A stretch of DNA of 64,000 nt from Nostoc sp. KVJ3 (GCF_026127265.1 NZ_WWFG01000001.1:2829501-2893500); one strand, 5' to 3'; shown: positions 52,203 to 61,363, numbered from the stretch's first letter. A program made the numbers and translations. Notes: generated from the sequence alone by a model not told the origin.

Positions 52203-53039
52203 ATGACTAATTACACATTACAAGCAAGCCGAGAATGGTGGTCACAACAATGGCTAGATTTGCTAGATTCCTATCGCTTTAAAAAGCGTTTAGAACGTGC
52301 AAGAAACTATGCTCGTCAAGGAAATGTTCTCAGCATTGAATTTAAAGGTGCAAAAGTATTAGCCAGGGTACAAGGTAGTGAAATCGAACCTTATAAAGTT
52401 TCCCTTTCCCTTGAACCTTTTAGTGATGAACAGTGGGGTTATGTAATTGAAACTATGTCCCAAAGGGCAATTTTTGCTGCCAAGCTGCTAGCAGGAGAAA
52501 TGCCACAAAATATAGAAGAAGTGTTTACGGCTAATGGTCTTTCGATATTTCCTTTTACCCTTGGTGATGTCCAGAGTAAATGCTCTTGTCCTGATAAAGC
52601 AAATCCCTGTAAGCATATTGGTGCATTGTACTATCAGTTAGGCGATCGCTTCAGTGAAGATCCCTTTGTACTATTTCAATTGCGCGGACGCACCAAAGAG
52701 CAAATTATCAGTGATTTACGCCAATTACGTAGCGCCAAGATTCAACCCAATACCATAGAAACGCCTGATATTCAACAGTCAATTCCTAATAATAAATACT
52801 CGGTAAAAATTGATTCTTTCTGGCAATACAATGAGCCACTAGAGTCATCATTGGTAGTTATTGCACCGTCCACTAGCGAAACGGTATTAGATGTATTAGG
52901 AGCAATCCCCCTAGCGAAGGAAGAGGAAAATACAGTAAGTTCAACTTCGAGTGATGTGGTAATGAAGTATTTGAATACAGTTTACAGAGATGTGAGCCAA
53001 AAGGCTTTTTTAGCAGCGATGAATGTGGGAGGAAGCTGA
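52203..53039 (+). CDS. SWIM zinc-finger protein
   Basis: A 278-residue protein with a SWIM motif CSCPDKANPCKHIGALYY at about residues 129-146, a zinc site for DNA or protein binding. The N-terminus (REWWSQQWLDLLDSYRFKKRLERARNYARQGNV) is typical of bacterial SWIM proteins found beside SNF2 ATPases. It directly follows the SNF2 gene on the same strand and probably works with it in DNA repair or remodelling; that role is inference from co-occurrence. Confidence 0.88.
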   Translation: MTNYTLQASREWWSQQWLDLLDSYRFKKRLERARNYARQGNVLSIEFKGAKVLARVQGSEIEPYKVSLSLEPFSDEQWGYVIETMSQRAIFAAKLLAGEMPQNIEEVFTANGLSIFPFTLGDVQSKCSCPDKANPCKHIGALYYQLGDRFSEDPFVLFQLRGRTKEQIISDLRQLRSAKIQPNTIETPDIQQSIPNNKYSVKIDSFWQYNEPLESSLVVIAPSTSETVLDVLGAIPLAKEEENTVSSTSSDVVMKYLNTVYRDVSQKAFLAAMNVGGS

Positions 53040-53068
53040 TAATAATTTGTAATTCATAATTATGATTC

Positions 53069-53237
53069 AATACAGTTCAGTTAAGCATTTTTTATTCTCT
53101 CTGTGTCGCGCCAGTTGCTTCTCCCAGGGGGAGACGCTGCGCGAACAAGTCGGGGAACCCGCCCAACGCACTGGCTTCTCTGCGTCTCTGCGGTTCGTTC
53201 AAAAAATAAAGATTTTTAGCCCTAACTGAACTGTATT
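53069..53237. repeat. MITE-like element with AATACAGTTCAGTTA ends, family E
   Basis: Perfect 15-bp inverted ends AATACAGTTCAGTTA and TAACTGAACTGTATT bound a 169-bp element. Its interior (CTCTGTGTCGCGCCAGTTGC ... CTCTGCGGTTCGTTCAAAAA) matches sequence at 5778-5902 and 11395-11541, where these ends are not recognisable. Confidence 0.8.
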
Positions 53238-53240
53238 AAA

Positions 53241-53891
53241 TTATGATTGGCTAGATAGCTCATCTTTCCCGCCTTTTCTCACCCATTCGCGTACCGCCTG
53301 ACGAATTGCCCGTCTGCCATCTGCTCGATTTTGCTCAATGAGTTTTGGCAGATATCGAATTTCTAAAGTAGGAAACACTAAACTGTTCTCTGACTCGACA
53401 TATTCCCCATTTTGGAGGAGATAAATCTTTAGTTCACCGGAATCATAACACCAGAGTTCTGGTACTCCCAGGCGGGCATAAATGGGAAAACGATTTAGAG
53501 ATTTATTGGTAATATCAATTTCTAGTGCCAAATCAGGCGGTGGGTCTTGTTTCAAGTCCAAATCCAATCTACCGCGAATCGCAGCTTCATTCTGGAAATA
53601 GAAGCAGTTATCTGACTCTACCCCTGCCATTCGGCTTTCTCGCTTCCAGGTAGTCGAACCATAACTTTCATAGTCCATAGCCAACTCTTCAGCGATATCT
53701 TGAACTGCAATACTAATTACCTCTTTGTAATGTTCGTGTTCAGGTAAAGGTGTCATAATTTCCAAAGTAGTGCGATCGTAAGCTAACCGTGCTGCTCGAT
53801 GTTCTCCTAAGTCTTTGAGAAGATTTTCAAACTGTTGCCAGCTAATGTCGTAAAGCATTACCTGGTCTGCTCGATTCTTGGCGACTGTCAT
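53241..53891 (-). CDS. Uma2-family (DUF820) putative endonuclease
   Basis: A 216-residue Uma2 protein. Family segments are ISWQQFENLLKDLGEHRAARLAY, PLPEHEHYKEVI, DLALEIDITNKSLNRFPIYARLGVPELWCYD, giving the PD-(D/E)xK-like D...ExD pattern. The C-terminal tail is basic (RADGRRAIRQAVREWVRKGG). Role not established. It is followed on the strand, 25 bp upstream, by the small PCP-reductase-domain gene, so both may be cotranscribed with it. Its stop codon sits 3 bp from a MITE end. Confidence 0.85.
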   Translation of the reverse strand: MTVAKNRADQVMLYDISWQQFENLLKDLGEHRAARLAYDRTTLEIMTPLPEHEHYKEVISIAVQDIAEELAMDYESYGSTTWKRESRMAGVESDNCFYFQNEAAIRGRLDLDLKQDPPPDLALEIDITNKSLNRFPIYARLGVPELWCYDSGELKIYLLQNGEYVESENSLVFPTLEIRYLPKLIEQNRADGRRAIRQAVREWVRKGGKDELSSQS

Positions 53892-53916
53892 TGTTACGAC
53901 CTCCAGAATGTTTTAT

Positions 53917-54102
53917 TTATTGTCCAAACTCAAGCCTAGCCTGTTCTACCAAATCATCTGTCACAACCTCTTGTCCTGCTTCACGAGCCAATTGTTCAAT
54001 TCTGGCTCTAGCTTGAGTGCGGACAAAAAAGGGAATATTTTGTAACTTTTCTTTAGCTTCAGATGTCCATCGCAAAGTCTCAATAAAATTAGAGTCGCTC
54101 AT
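53917..54102 (-). CDS. PCP_red-domain mini-protein
   Basis: A 61-residue protein that consists almost only of the small domain found at the C-terminus of light-independent protochlorophyllide reductase subunit B (ChlB). It reads LRWTSEAKEKLQNIPFFVRTQARARIEQLAREAGQEVVTDDLVEQAR. Stand-alone versions are common in cyanobacteria near photosystem genes; their function is not known to me. It lies just downstream of psbC but beyond that gene's terminator. Confidence 0.8.
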   Translation of the reverse strand: MSDSNFIETLRWTSEAKEKLQNIPFFVRTQARARIEQLAREAGQEVVTDDLVEQARLEFGQ

Positions 54103-54160
54103 AGTATTAATGACCTTGGTAAGTTCCTCAATTTAATCAATAGATTACTAATTTTCCTAT

Positions 54161-54190
54161 AAAAAAAGCCCTTGCTTTTATGCAAGAGCC
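54161..54190 (-). terminator. Intrinsic terminator of psbDC
   Basis: On the minus strand GGCTCTTGC, loop ATAAAA, GCAAGGGC, then seven Ts. This is a classical rho-independent terminator 43 bases after the psbC stop. Confidence 0.9.
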
Positions 54191-54232
54191 TCTAAATTAT
54201 TTAGTTATCAGTGATGAAATAAACCTTACAAC

Positions 54233-55624
54233 CTAATCTAGGTCGTCCATAAACATCACTGGCTCAGTATCACGGTTAATTCCTTTCTCAAAACCACCAG
54301 CCGCAGCCCGTGCGCGACCAGCATGCCACAAGTGACCAACTAGGAAAAAGAATCCTAGTACGAAGTGAGAAGTCGCCAACCAAGCGCGAGGAGATACATA
54401 GTTGAACGAGTTAATCTCGGTAGCCACACCACCCACGGAGTTCAAAGAACCCAGGGGAGCATGGGTCATGTATTCAGCAGCGCGACGAGCTTGCCAAGGT
54501 TGAATATCGTTCTTGATTTTTTCCAAGTCAAGACCATTGGGGCCACGTAGAGGCTCCAACCAAGGGCCGCGGAAATCCCAGAAGCGCATGGTTTCACCAC
54601 CGAAGATGATTTCACCAGTTGGAGAGCGCATCAGGTATTTACCTAGACCTGTGGGGCCTTGGGCAGAACCGACGTTAGCACCTAAGCGTTGGTCACGAAT
54701 CAAGAAGGTCAAAGCCTGAGCTTGAGAAGCTTCTGGGCCGGTAGGGCCAAAGAATTCGCTAGGATAAACGGTGTTGTTGAACCAAACAAAGATTGAGGCA
54801 ATGAAGCCCATCAACGACAGAGCGCCCAAGCTGTAGGAGAGGTAAGCCTCACCAGACCAGATGGATGCACGACGAGACCAAGCAAATGGCTTGGTAAGAA
54901 TGTGGAAAATACCGCCAGCAATACAGATAAAGGCAATCCAGATGTGACCGCCGACTACATCTTCTAAGTTATCGACGCTGACAATCCAGCCTTCGCCACC
55001 GAAGGGAGACTTGATTACATAACCGAAGATAACTGCTGGGTTCAGTGTCGGATTGGTAATGATACGAACATCACCACCGCCTGGTGCCCAGGTGTCATAC
55101 AACCCACCAAAGAACATTGCTTTTGCTACCAACAGTAGCGCACCGAATCCCAAAATAATCAGGTGGAACCCGATGATGTTGGTCATCTTGTTCTTGTCTT
55201 TCCAGTCGTAACCGAAGAAAGAAGAGTATTCTTCTAAGGTTTCTGGGCCACGGACGGCATGATAAATACCGCCAAAGCCAAGGACGGCTGAGGAAATTAG
55301 GTGGAGTACACCGACAACAAAGTAGGGGAAGGTGTCGATTACTTCACCACCAGCGCCAACACCCCAACCCTGAGTAGCAAGGTGAGGTAACAGGATCAAG
55401 CCCTGCTCGTACATGGGTTTTTCAGGAACGAAGTGAGCGACTTCAAACAAAGTCATCGCTCCAGCCCAGAATACAATCAAGCCAGCGTGGGCAACGTGAG
55501 CGCCCAAGAGTTTGCCGGATAGATTGATTAAACGCGCATTACCAGACCACCAGGCAAAGCCAGTAGATTCTTGGTCGCGTCCAGTGCCGCCTAATATATT
55601 TGGTCTATTAGAGAGCGTTACCAC
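54233..55624 (-). CDS. psbC: Photosystem II CP43 chlorophyll apoprotein
   Basis: A 463-residue core antenna protein of photosystem II. From the GTG at 55624 the N-terminus is VTLSNRPNILGGTGRDQEST, as in other cyanobacterial CP43. The six-helix core with FWAGAMTLFEVAHF and the large lumenal loop with GGETMRFWDFRGPWLEPLRG (including the Arg/Glu that touch the Mn cluster) are intact. The GTG start lies inside psbD, giving a 17-bp overlap and probable translational coupling. An upstream ATG in frame at 55702 lies inside psbD and is not used. Confidence 0.97.
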   Translation of the reverse strand: MVTLSNRPNILGGTGRDQESTGFAWWSGNARLINLSGKLLGAHVAHAGLIVFWAGAMTLFEVAHFVPEKPMYEQGLILLPHLATQGWGVGAGGEVIDTFPYFVVGVLHLISSAVLGFGGIYHAVRGPETLEEYSSFFGYDWKDKNKMTNIIGFHLIILGFGALLLVAKAMFFGGLYDTWAPGGGDVRIITNPTLNPAVIFGYVIKSPFGGEGWIVSVDNLEDVVGGHIWIAFICIAGGIFHILTKPFAWSRRASIWSGEAYLSYSLGALSLMGFIASIFVWFNNTVYPSEFFGPTGPEASQAQALTFLIRDQRLGANVGSAQGPTGLGKYLMRSPTGEIIFGGETMRFWDFRGPWLEPLRGPNGLDLEKIKNDIQPWQARRAAEYMTHAPLGSLNSVGGVATEINSFNYVSPRAWLATSHFVLGFFFLVGHLWHAGRARAAAGGFEKGINRDTEPVMFMDDLD

Positions 55625-56663
55625 GTGGTAATACCTCCTCAGGGAATACAAATTGTTCGTGGGGTTGATCTTGAGGAGCCATCCAAGCGCGGATACCCTC
55701 ATTCAGCAAAATGTTTTTGGTATAGAAGGTTTCAAACTCTGGGTCTTCCGCCGCCCGTAATTCTTGGGAGACGAAATCATAAGCCCGCAGGTTGAGCGCT
55801 AAACCGACGATGCCGACGGCGCTCATCCATAAACCTGTAACTGGCACGAACAACATGAAGAAGTGCAACCAGCGCTTGTTTGAGAAAGCAATCCCGAAAA
55901 TCTGTGACCAGAATCGGTTTGCTGTCACCATTGAATAGGTTTCTTCCGACTGGGTGGGATTGAAGGCGCGGAAGGTGTTAGCACCATCACCGTCTTCAAA
56001 CAAGGTATTTTCAACTGTGGCTCCGTGAATGGCGCATAAAAGCGCACCACCCAATACACCCGCAACACCCATCATGTGGAAGGGGTTGAGTGTCCAGTTG
56101 TGGAACCCTTGCAGGAATAGCAGGAACCGGAAAATTGCTGCTACGCCAAAGCTGGGTGCAAAGAACCAGCTTGATTGTCCCAAGGGGTACATCAGGAATA
56201 CGCTGACGAATACTGCAATGGGAGCAGAGAAGGCGAGAGCGTTATAAGGACGGATTCCTACTAGACGGGCAATTTCAAATTGCCGCAACATGAAGCCAAT
56301 CAAACCGAAGGCTCCGTGTAGTGCCACAAATGGCCACAAACCACCCAGTTGAAACCAACGGGTGAGGTCGCCTTGGGCTTCTGGGCCCCACAACAGCAAT
56401 AGGGAATGTCCCATGCTGTCGGCGGGGGTGGATACTGCCACTGTCAGGAAGTTCGCACCTTCTAGGTAGGAGGAGGCTAATCCGTGGGTATACCAAGAGG
56501 TGACGAAGGTGGTGCCGGTCAGCCAACCGCCTAGTGCTAGGAAGGCGCAGGGGAATAATAATATCCCTGACCAACCTACGAATACGAAGCGATCGCGCTT
56601 GAGCCAGTCGTCTAGAACGTCAAACCACCCTCTACTGGGCGCACGTCCAACTGCGATGGTCAT
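55608..56663 (-). CDS. psbD: Photosystem II D2 reaction-centre protein
   Basis: A 351-residue D2 protein, standard length, with five membrane helices. The start TIAVGRAPSRGWFDVLDDWLKRDRFVFVG and the end DQPHEQFVFPEEVLPRGNAL are characteristic, as is the ATVENTLFEDGDGANTFRAF loop. A GAGGA element lies 12 bases before the ATG. It is cotranscribed with psbC, which it overlaps by 17 bp. The gene is divergent from ycf4 across about 600 bp. Confidence 0.97.
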   Translation of the reverse strand: MTIAVGRAPSRGWFDVLDDWLKRDRFVFVGWSGILLFPCAFLALGGWLTGTTFVTSWYTHGLASSYLEGANFLTVAVSTPADSMGHSLLLLWGPEAQGDLTRWFQLGGLWPFVALHGAFGLIGFMLRQFEIARLVGIRPYNALAFSAPIAVFVSVFLMYPLGQSSWFFAPSFGVAAIFRFLLFLQGFHNWTLNPFHMMGVAGVLGGALLCAIHGATVENTLFEDGDGANTFRAFNPTQSEETYSMVTANRFWSQIFGIAFSNKRWLHFFMLFVPVTGLWMSAVGIVGLALNLRAYDFVSQELRAAEDPEFETFYTKNILLNEGIRAWMAPQDQPHEQFVFPEEVLPRGNAL

Positions 56664-57263
56664 CGGACTAAAATCCTCTTTTTTTACTAAAATTGCAACG
56701 TTTCTAAGGCAGTACGGAGAGCCAATGCAACCTGCCGCCGTTAGAAATTAACGTTTTTTTTGGCAATCTCAATAGCTTAAAAGCAACTGAGATTCTGAGA
56801 ATTTGCTGATCTGTGAAATCAGCATTTCTCTTTCTTTATGCCATTACGCGTACCATCGGCTAGCAATCTAGCTTCTGGTAACTTAATGATTCTTAACTTA
56901 TCATACTACTCAGGGTTTTTGCCTGATACACAGAAGCAAATTAGGTATGAAACACGAACCTTATAAATAATATGAATATCAGAAATTTTACAATTTGACA
57001 CAAGTTTTCTCAGAAATGTAAAAAAAATTAGTCTAGATGCACGTAGGTAGGTAACTCATTCACAAGAGGTCAAAGAGAGGCATGGGGCAGGGGAAAGGAC
57101 TTTCTATCAGACAATGTTATGTAACGTGCGCTAACAAACAAATTATATGGGTAGTAGGAAGAGTGAGGAGGGCAGAGTTTTTGTCAACGATCTTTGGTAA
57201 AATAAGCAAGCATTCAGTGTGCGAGTATGTCAGAGCGAGTATCTCACAGGCAATGGTAGTTCA
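56664..57263. other. Divergent promoter region of psbD and ycf4
   Basis: About 600 bases with no credible ORF or repeat element. It should contain the psbD promoter and leader on the minus strand and the ycf4 promoter on the plus strand. Nothing specific could be assigned by eye. Confidence 0.5.
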
Positions 57264-57833
57264 ATGACGACATCAACAACGATTAACAAAGGCGATCGCC
57301 TCCTGCATCAAAATGTTCTCGGTTCTCGTCGGTTCAGTAACTACTGGTGGGCAACTATCGTTACCTTGGGAGCAAGCGGCTTTTTATTGGCTGGGATATC
57401 TAGCTATTTAAAAGTTAATTTACTCATAGTTTCCGATCCTACTCAACTGGTATTTGTCCCCCAAGGATTGGTAATGGGGTTGTATGGTAGTGCTGGCTTA
57501 CTATTAGCTACATATCTGTGGCTAGTGATTTTATTGGATGTAGGTGGCGGTTACAACGAATTTAATCAGGAAACTGGCACCATTAAAATATTCCGTTGGG
57601 GTTTCCCTGGCAAAAACCGCCGAATTGAGCTTGATAGCCGCATAGAAGATGTGCAATCTATACGAATAGCCGTCAAAGAAGGTCTTAATCCCCGTCGCGC
57701 CCTCTATCTACGCATTAAAGGACGGCGAGATATACCCTTAACAAGGGTTGGACAACCGTTATCTTTAACAGAGTTGGAAACAGAAGGTGCAAAGTTAGCC
57801 CGCTTTTTAGGAGTCTCATTAGAAGGCCTGTAA
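57264..57833 (+). CDS. ycf4: Photosystem I assembly protein Ycf4
   Basis: A 189-residue thylakoid protein that helps assemble photosystem I. Two adjacent membrane helices (about 24-50 and 68-94; TIVTLGASGFLLAGISSYL, GLVMGLYGSAGLLLATYLW) precede a soluble domain with LDVGGGYNEFNQETGTIKIFRWGFPGKNRRI, the family signature. The ATG at 57264 gives the normal length; an in-frame ATG at 57219 would add 15 codons and is less likely. Confidence 0.93.
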   Translation: MTTSTTINKGDRLLHQNVLGSRRFSNYWWATIVTLGASGFLLAGISSYLKVNLLIVSDPTQLVFVPQGLVMGLYGSAGLLLATYLWLVILLDVGGGYNEFNQETGTIKIFRWGFPGKNRRIELDSRIEDVQSIRIAVKEGLNPRRALYLRIKGRRDIPLTRVGQPLSLTELETEGAKLARFLGVSLEGL

Positions 57834-57835
57834 TT

Positions 57836-57953
57836 GGGCATTCGGCATTGGGCATTGGGCACAAGAAGCAGAGGAGATAGACATAATTTTTTCTTCTCCC
57901 CCTTGCCCCCTGCTCCCTTGCCTCTTCCCCAATGCCCAATGCCCTAAAAACGA
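57836..57953. repeat. Purine/pyrimidine hairpin repeat with GCATTGGGC ends
   Basis: TTGGGCATTCGGCATTGGGCATTGGGC at the left pairs with GCCCAATGCCCAATGCCC-like sequence at the right; AGAAGCAGAGGAG and CTCCCTTGCCTCTTC tracts pair inside. Same style as 32852-32982. Confidence 0.75.
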
Positions 57954-57984
57954 TAAGATACTCTGGTTGAATCAGTAAGTGGCA

Positions 57985-58791
57985 ATGCGGTTAAAAATTT
58001 CACAATTTCTGCTTTCTTTTCTGCTCATCAGTGCTTTCATGCTGGGAGGATGTTCAACACAGCAAGTAGCTTCTAATACATCTTCTCCAAGCTCGGTAGC
58101 TACCTCGGCCACAAGCGAGTCAAGCACCAAGACGACTGCTGAAGCAACATCTGTATCTCAAACGAGTAGTGAGAGTGTTCCTGGAATAGCTGGTTTGCCA
58201 CGCTTGGAAGGCAAGGCTACTGTGGTAATAACGGTTAAAGGCTCTCCGATTACTATCGAAGTAGACGGCACTGATGCTCCCATTACAGCTGGCAACTTCG
58301 TAGATTTAGTGCAGAAGGGTGTTTACAATGGTTTAGCTTTCCATCGAGTTGTCCGCGAACCCCAACCGTTTGTAGTTCAAGGGGGCGATCCCAAAAGCAA
58401 AGACCCGAAAGTTCCAGCAGATCAACTGGGAACCGGTAGCTATATTGACCCAAAAACGGGAAATGCTCGCTACATACCTTTAGAAGTTAAGCCGAAAGGT
58501 GCGGATACTCCGATTTACAATAAACCATTTGATGCTACTGCTCAACCCGTCATATTGCCCCATAAACAGGGTGCAGTAGCGATGGCGCGATCGCAAGCAC
58601 CAGACTCCGCTTCTGCTCAGTTTTACTTTGCTTTGGCGGATCTAGCCTTTTTGGATGGTAACTACGCCGTGTTTGGCAATGTCACTCAAGGCTTTGATGT
58701 CGTGAACAAAATTCAGCAAGGCGATCGCATTGACTCTGCTAAAGTCACCCAAGGGGCTGAAAATCTGAAAACACCAACTCCTAACTCCTAA
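57985..58791 (+). CDS. Lipoprotein cyclophilin-type peptidylprolyl isomerase
   Basis: From ATG 57985 this is 268 residues; a GTG two codons upstream is possible. A lipoprotein signal peptide ends in the lipobox MLGGC (C near 24), followed by a Ser/Thr-rich linker and a cyclophilin domain from about 70 onward: VEVDGTDAPITAGNFVDLVQ, YNGLAFHRVV, FVVQGGDP, then SAQFYFALADLAFLDGNYAVFGNV. The family key Arg of FHRVV and the FVVQGGD motif are present, so it should catalyse prolyl isomerisation outside the cytoplasmic membrane. The next gene begins 8 bp after its stop, so they are probably cotranscribed. Confidence 0.9.
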   Translation: MRLKISQFLLSFLLISAFMLGGCSTQQVASNTSSPSSVATSATSESSTKTTAEATSVSQTSSESVPGIAGLPRLEGKATVVITVKGSPITIEVDGTDAPITAGNFVDLVQKGVYNGLAFHRVVREPQPFVVQGGDPKSKDPKVPADQLGTGSYIDPKTGNARYIPLEVKPKGADTPIYNKPFDATAQPVILPHKQGAVAMARSQAPDSASAQFYFALADLAFLDGNYAVFGNVTQGFDVVNKIQQGDRIDSAKVTQGAENLKTPTPNS

Positions 58792-58799
58792 TTTCCAAA

Positions 58800-59951
58800 T
58801 TGGTTAAGGTTTGTGTTACTGGTATTGGTTTAATTTCCGCCTTGGGTGGAAGCTTAGAGGATAGTTGGCAAAATCTGTTAGCTGGTAAATCTGGAATTAG
58901 GTTACATCAACCATTTCCAGAACTGAAACCACTTCCTCTAGGTTTGATCTCTCAACAACCATCTGAGTTGACAATGTTAACTCAGATGGTTGTTAATTAT
59001 GCTTTGCAAGATGCTGGGTTAGTTATACCTTTAGCTGATTGTGCTGTAGTTATTGGATCTAGTCGCTCTTATCAAGCATCTTGGGAGATGCTAGCGCGGC
59101 AAATGTATGAAGATGCCGAAAATTTCCCCGTTTCTAATTTTGGAAATTGGCTAGATATATTACCTCATATCAATGCGATCGCAGCTGCAAGACAAATCGG
59201 TGCATCAGGTATAGTTTTAGCACCAATGGCAGCTTGTGCGACTGGAATTTGGTCTATCGCCCAAGCAGCTTTACTTATCCAAACTGGGCAATGTCAACGA
59301 GCGATCGCAGGGGCAGTGGAAGCACCAATTACACCCCTAACTTTAGCTGGGTTTCAGCAGATGGGTGCTTTGGCGAAAACTGGGGCTTATCCCTTTGATT
59401 TGCGTCGAGAAGGCTTAGTTTTGGGCGAAGGCGCAGCTGTATTTGTCTTGGAATCGGCAGAGTTGGCAAAACAACGTCAAGCAAAAGTGTATGGTGAAAT
59501 TCTTGGTTTTGGCTTAACTAACGATGCATATCATAGTAATTCACCAGAACCTGAAGGGAAAAGTGCGATCGCAGCTATTAAACAATGTCTAGAACGTAGT
59601 TGTCTCAAACCAAGCGATATCGATTATATTCATGCTCATGGCACAGCTACCCAGCTAAATGACCAAATGGAGAGTATGGTAATCCAGCGTTTGTTTCCTC
59701 AAGGCGTGGCAGTTAGTTCCACCAAAGGAAGCACAGGTCATACACTAGGAGCATCGGGAGCTTTAGGTGTGGCTTTTTCTCTCATGGCATTGAAGCATCA
59801 AATATTACCGCCTTGTATAGGATTGCAGCAGCCAGAATTTGATTTAGAAATCGTTACAGCTGCACGTCTAAGTAAAATTCAGCAGGTATTATGTTTGAGT
59901 TTTGGCTTTGGTGGACAGAATGCAGCGATCGCCTTAGCTCACTCCCAATAG
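58800..59951 (+). CDS. FabF-like beta-ketoacyl-ACP synthase
   Basis: A 383-residue condensing enzyme with the Cys-His-His triad C146 (MAACATG), H280 (HAHGTAT) and H314 (STGHTLGASG). It starts with TTG at 58800 (VKVCVTGIGLISALG), 8 bases after the previous stop. It is shorter than housekeeping FabF (about 410-415), so it may be a second, specialised ketosynthase, for example for glycolipid or other lipid synthesis. No acyl carrier protein gene is adjacent. Activity is plausible; the product is unknown. Confidence 0.87.
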   Translation: MVKVCVTGIGLISALGGSLEDSWQNLLAGKSGIRLHQPFPELKPLPLGLISQQPSELTMLTQMVVNYALQDAGLVIPLADCAVVIGSSRSYQASWEMLARQMYEDAENFPVSNFGNWLDILPHINAIAAARQIGASGIVLAPMAACATGIWSIAQAALLIQTGQCQRAIAGAVEAPITPLTLAGFQQMGALAKTGAYPFDLRREGLVLGEGAAVFVLESAELAKQRQAKVYGEILGFGLTNDAYHSNSPEPEGKSAIAAIKQCLERSCLKPSDIDYIHAHGTATQLNDQMESMVIQRLFPQGVAVSSTKGSTGHTLGASGALGVAFSLMALKHQILPPCIGLQQPEFDLEIVTAARLSKIQQVLCLSFGFGGQNAAIALAHSQ

Positions 59952-59972
59952 CAGAATAAAACATTTAAAACT

Positions 59973-59986
59973 GTAACAAAAACTAC
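59973..59986 (+). promoter_or_regulatory. Candidate NtcA box upstream of glutamate dehydrogenase
   Basis: GTA-ACAAAAAC-TAC matches the NtcA consensus GTAN8TAC exactly, 87 bases before the start codon. A TAAGCT (TAN3T) lies 28 bases downstream, somewhat farther than the usual 22-23. NtcA is the global nitrogen regulator, which would suit a glutamate dehydrogenase gene. Confidence 0.4.
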
Positions 59987-60073
59987 AAAACTCCTATTTT
60001 CCCAAAAAAAAGGATAAGCTAGTTACAGAACGATATCCGGTTCGTAAAGATACCGTGATTAGGAGAAAATTTT

Positions 60074-61363
60074 ATGATTTCAAAGTCACTACAACCGCTA
60101 GAACCAGCTTCTCCAGCGCATATATGCCCATTTGACCAAGCCTGTAGCTACTTAGAAGCGGCAGCTAAAGAATTAAATTTAAATCAGGGTTTGCTAGAAA
60201 TTCTCAGCCACCCACGTAAAGTTGTCACAGTTTCCATTCCCGTCAGACTAGATGACGGCGAAATACAGGTTCTCGCTGGACACCGGGTACAGCACTCCGA
60301 TGTTTTAGGCCCATACAAGGGTGGAATTCGTTTCCATCCGGCTGTAACATTGCGCGAGGTATCCGCTTTAGCAATGTTGATGACCTGGAAATGTGCCTTG
60401 TTAGGTATTCCTTACGGTGGTGGGAAAGGTGGTATTCCTATAGATCCAAAACACTACAGTGTTGGCGAATTAGAGCGAATCAGCCGCCGTTATATCAGTG
60501 AGTTGATTAAAGATATTGGGCCTTCTGTAGATATTCCTGCGCCAGATATGGGTACTTCTGCCCGTGAAATGGCTTGGATGATGGACACTTACTCTGTAAA
60601 TGTCGGTCATGCTGTACCAGGAGTTGTAACAGGGAAACCACTTTCTATTGGTGGTTCACTGGGACGGGAAATGGCAACTGGACGTGGCACAATGATTATT
60701 GTGCGTGAGGCGCTAGCAGATCAAGGTAAATCCTTGGTAGGAGTGCGAGTAGCTATTCAGGGTTTTGGTAATGTAGGTGGTGCCGCAGCTGAATTACTAT
60801 ATGAAGCAGGGGCGAAAATTATTGCTGTTTCAACAGGCGCTGGCGGAATATTTTCCGAAGCAGGTCTTGATATTCCAGCGTTGAAAGTCTACGCTGCTGA
60901 AAATCGCAAGAGTATTGTGGGTTTCCCGCAATCTGTACCAATTAGCAATGCAGATTTATTAACCTTACCCTGTGATGTCTTAATTCCAGCTGCTTTAGAA
61001 AACCAGATTACTGAAGAAAATGTAAATCAGGTGCAAGCGCGAATTGTCGCAGAAGCAGCTAACGGGCCGATTACTCTTGACGCTAACTTGGCATTGGAGG
61101 CGCGGGGTGTGATAGTGCTACCGGATATATTAGCGAATGCTGGCGGTGTGGTAGTGAGTTATTTGGAGTGGGTGCAGGGTCTTTCTTATGTATTTTGGGA
61201 TGAGGAGCGCGTTAACCGCGAAATGGAACACTTGATGGTGCAAGCATATCGCAAGGTGATTCACCAGTCAGAGGTACGCCAAATTTCTCTAAGGTTAGCA
61301 GCTTACACTTTAGGGGTGGGTAGAGTGGCGCAAGCGTTGACTGACAGAGGTCTTTATCCTTAA
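60074..61363 (+). CDS. gdhA: Glutamate dehydrogenase
   Basis: A 429-residue Glu/Leu/Phe/Val dehydrogenase-family enzyme that interconverts 2-oxoglutarate plus ammonia and glutamate. The substrate region has YKGGIRFHP and PYGGGKGGI (K118) and the catalytic Asp D158 in PAPDMGT. The nucleotide-binding domain begins VAIQGFGNVGGAAAELLYEAG. Length fits the hexameric NAD(P)-linked class. A candidate NtcA site lies upstream. Leucine or other amino-acid dehydrogenases are less likely, being shorter. Confidence 0.92.
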   Translation: MISKSLQPLEPASPAHICPFDQACSYLEAAAKELNLNQGLLEILSHPRKVVTVSIPVRLDDGEIQVLAGHRVQHSDVLGPYKGGIRFHPAVTLREVSALAMLMTWKCALLGIPYGGGKGGIPIDPKHYSVGELERISRRYISELIKDIGPSVDIPAPDMGTSAREMAWMMDTYSVNVGHAVPGVVTGKPLSIGGSLGREMATGRGTMIIVREALADQGKSLVGVRVAIQGFGNVGGAAAELLYEAGAKIIAVSTGAGGIFSEAGLDIPALKVYAAENRKSIVGFPQSVPISNADLLTLPCDVLIPAALENQITEENVNQVQARIVAEAANGPITLDANLALEARGVIVLPDILANAGGVVVSYLEWVQGLSYVFWDEERVNREMEHLMVQAYRKVIHQSEVRQISLRLAAYTLGVGRVAQALTDRGLYP

